Shown here in pieces: positions 62,302-64,000 of a stretch of 64,000 bases of DNA. The notes under the pieces are model-generated. The model was given only the letters and a program-made list of their open reading frames with translations, was not told the origin of the DNA and made no database searches. Origin of the DNA: JBJHBP01 sp050485645 (GTDB taxonomy: Bacteria; Pseudomonadota; Gammaproteobacteria; Steroidobacterales; Rariloculaceae); assembly GCA_050485645.1 (NCBI GenBank), contig JBJHBT010000003.1, forward strand, positions 62,001 to 126,000, given 5' to 3'. A program made the translations under genes and the position numbers. Numbering within the stretch: the first letter of the stretch is position 1; each line of letters begins with the position of its first letter.

Positions 62302-62608
62302 AAACTGAGGCCCTCATGGGTCGAAGTGGCTGGTTAGAGTGGCCGAATCGCAAAATGCGTGTCAAGCCGGAATGGTTCGCTGACGGCTCGGTGCCCTGAT
62401 GGCCCTTGTTTCGGCCCTTGTTTCTGCCCTTATGATAGTGTGCACACCGTGCCTTCTGCGCGCGCGCGCCACGCTGTCCAGCTGGCCTGATCATAAAGAT
62501 AGACTGGCGAACCAGGCCGGCAGAGGTCGACAGCGGTGGACATTGGAGGTGCCGTGATCCGCGAACTGGTGAATGGAACCCAAGTGAGATGCTGGAGCGA
62601 TTTGTGTG
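62302..62608. other. Gene-free spacer before ffh
   Basis: 307-nt divergent spacer between the CorC-family gene and ffh. It contains a 12-bp tandem repeat GGCCCTTGTTTC at 62401-62412 and 62413-62424, followed by TATGAT at 62431-62436, a candidate -10 for ffh with a loosely spaced TTGTTT 19 nt upstream. No tRNA and no 4.5S RNA sequence was found. No small gene is convincing. Confidence 0.5.
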
Positions 62609-63967
62609 ATGTTTGAGAGCTTGACGGAAAGACTTTCGGGTGCTGTGCGCCGCATGACTGGTCGCGGGCGCATTACCGAAGAGAATGTCCGCGATACGGT
62701 GCGGCAGATCCGCATGGCGCTGCTGGAAGCGGACGTCGCGGTGCCGGTGGTCAAGGTGCTGGTCGAGCGGGTGCGTCAGCGCGCGCTGGGCGAGGAGGTT
62801 GCACGCAGTCTGGATCCCGGCCAGGCGTTCGTGAAGATCGTCAATGACGAACTGGTGCGTGTGCTCGGTGGCGAGCGGGCGGATCTGGCGCCGGCAACGA
62901 CGACGCCGGCGGTGGTGATGCTGGTGGGATTGCAGGGCGCGGGCAAGACGACCACGGCCGGAAAACTGGCGAAAATCCTGCCCAAGCGCCGTGACGACGA
63001 CGTGCTCATGGTGAGTACCGACGTCTATCGCCCCGCCGCACGCGAACAGTTGGCGCGGCTGGCCACGGAGCTGGGTGCCGCATGGCTGGATACGACCGAA
63101 CAGAATCCCGAAGCGATTGCCGCTGCCGCATTGACCGAAGCGCGGCGGCGGGGCTGCCGCTGGCTGATCGTGGACACGGCAGGCCGTCTGCATGTGGATG
63201 AAGCGCTGATGCAGGAAGCCCGGGCCATCCACGACATCGTCTCTCCGGTGGAAACGCTCTTCGTGCTCGACGCGATGGCGGGCCAGGATGCCGTCCATTC
63301 GGCGCGGGCGTTTCACGAGGCACTGCCGCTGACCGGCGTGATCCTCAGCAAGGCCGACGGAGACGCGCGCGGCGGTGCCGCGCTCAGCGTGCGAGAGATC
63401 ACGGGACTGCCGATCAAGCTGGTGGGTACCGGTGAGAAACTGGATGCGCTGGAACCGTTTGCGCCGAAGCGCTTCGCGTCGCGAATTCTCGGCATGGGCG
63501 ATGTGGTCGGCCTCGTCGAACAGGTGCAGCGCCAGGTCGACCGTGATGCGATGGAACGGGTGGCATCCAAGGTCAAGAAGGGCCGCGAGCTCAATCTCGA
63601 GGACCTGCGTGAGCAGCTGGGCCAGCTGAGCAACATGGGCGGCCTGGGCGCTTTGCTGGACAAACTGCCCGGCGTAAATCCCCAGGCGCTGGCCGGCGCC
63701 GGGCTCGACGACCGCCACATCAGGCGCCAGATCGCCATCATCGATTCCATGACCCGAGTCGAGCGTCGGCGGCCGATGTTGATCGACGGCTCGCGCAAGC
63801 GGCGCATCGCGGCCGGTTCCGGCAGTACGGTGCAGGATGTGAACCGCCTGCTGAAACAGCACAAGCAGATGGCCAAGACCATGAAGCGGGTGTCGCGGGG
63901 CGGCAATATGCAGCGCATGATGGCCGGTCTGATGAAGGGGCAGGGACGACCCGGGCCCGGAATCTGA
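62609..63967 (+). CDS. ffh: Signal recognition particle protein Ffh
   Basis: GTPase that, with 4.5S RNA, targets nascent membrane proteins to FtsY. 452 aa. N-domain helix bundle, G domain with GLQGAGKTTT, DVYRPAAREQL, VDTAGRLHVDE and LSKADGDARGG, then a Met-rich M domain ending MKRVSRGGNMQRMMAGLMKG. ATG 62609 is preferred; a GTG at 62606 is in frame. The last 33 nt of the window after the stop show no further feature. Confidence 0.97.
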   Translation: MFESLTERLSGAVRRMTGRGRITEENVRDTVRQIRMALLEADVAVPVVKVLVERVRQRALGEEVARSLDPGQAFVKIVNDELVRVLGGERADLAPATTTPAVVMLVGLQGAGKTTTAGKLAKILPKRRDDDVLMVSTDVYRPAAREQLARLATELGAAWLDTTEQNPEAIAAAALTEARRRGCRWLIVDTAGRLHVDEALMQEARAIHDIVSPVETLFVLDAMAGQDAVHSARAFHEALPLTGVILSKADGDARGGAALSVREITGLPIKLVGTGEKLDALEPFAPKRFASRILGMGDVVGLVEQVQRQVDRDAMERVASKVKKGRELNLEDLREQLGQLSNMGGLGALLDKLPGVNPQALAGAGLDDRHIRRQIAIIDSMTRVERRRPMLIDGSRKRRIAAGSGSTVQDVNRLLKQHKQMAKTMKRVSRGGNMQRMMAGLMKGQGRPGPGI

Positions 63968-64000
63968 GCCGCGGGAGCGGAAAATACAGATTCGGCTTAC

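Noticed and set aside
62302..62608. 4.5S RNA gene beside ffh
   Set aside because: The conserved GGUCAGGUCCGGAAGGAAGC-type loop is not present on either strand.
62294..63862. 522-codon open frame antisense to ffh
   Set aside because: High GC content keeps antisense frames open; its His/Arg/Gln-rich composition is that of a shadow frame, and ffh is certain.

Overview
The window is a GC-rich, densely coded stretch of a gammaproteobacterial chromosome. The evidence is synteny: pepA-holC-valS divergent from lptF-lptG, nnr-tsaE-amidase-mutL-miaA-hfq-hflX-DUF2065-purA, rnr-rlmB-rpsF-rpsR-(DUF2232)-rplI-dnaB, and panB-panC after pcnB. The genus cannot be named from sequence alone. Several neighbours expected from other gammaproteobacteria are missing from their usual slots (folK, hflK/hflC, ypjD), and MutL carries an endonuclease motif, so the lineage is not close to Escherichia. 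No prophage, CRISPR array or intact transposase gene was found.

Layout. 1-17 kb: core genes in both orientations. These are a 5' fragment of a lytic transglycosylase, proS, pssA, a family-4 uracil-DNA glycosylase, rimI, prfC, a moxR-DUF58-tgpA operon, valS-holC-pepA and lptFG. 17-29 kb: the accessory part, with most of the non-coding structure. It holds an RDD membrane protein beside a minisatellite, a patatin-like gene broken by one in-frame stop, a secreted Vgb-like propeller, an AT-rich patch with DnaA-box-like sites, a candidate structured RNA, a hybrid histidine kinase next to a REC-EAL protein, two small secreted proteins of unknown role, a MITE-like element, a gamma-resorcylate-decarboxylase-like amidohydrolase and an orphan outer-membrane-type protein. 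29-55 kb: dense housekeeping genes for tRNA modification (dusB, queG, tsaE, miaA), polyadenylation, pantothenate, mismatch repair, purine synthesis, RNA decay and ribosomal proteins, plus tRNA-Glu and tRNA-Leu. 55-64 kb: dnaB, a Ser/Thr kinase-PP2C phosphatase-FHA operon, radA, a CorC/HlyC-type membrane protein and ffh.

Functional links. RimI is the expected acetylase of ribosomal protein S18, whose gene lies 50 kb away. STK, PP2C and FHA form a writer-eraser-reader module for phosphothreonine. c-di-GMP is represented by one cyclase with GGDEF and I-site and one EAL phosphodiesterase linked to a hybrid kinase.

The most unusual non-coding structures are a long palindromic repeat family (a perfect 52-bp inverted repeat at 2079-2234 and a relative at about 17259-17377 with the same core but different arms), a 167-bp element whose CTAG ends supply the stop codons of both convergent neighbours, and the AT-rich DnaA-box patch at 20.5-20.7 kb. 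No wholly new multi-gene system could be demonstrated.
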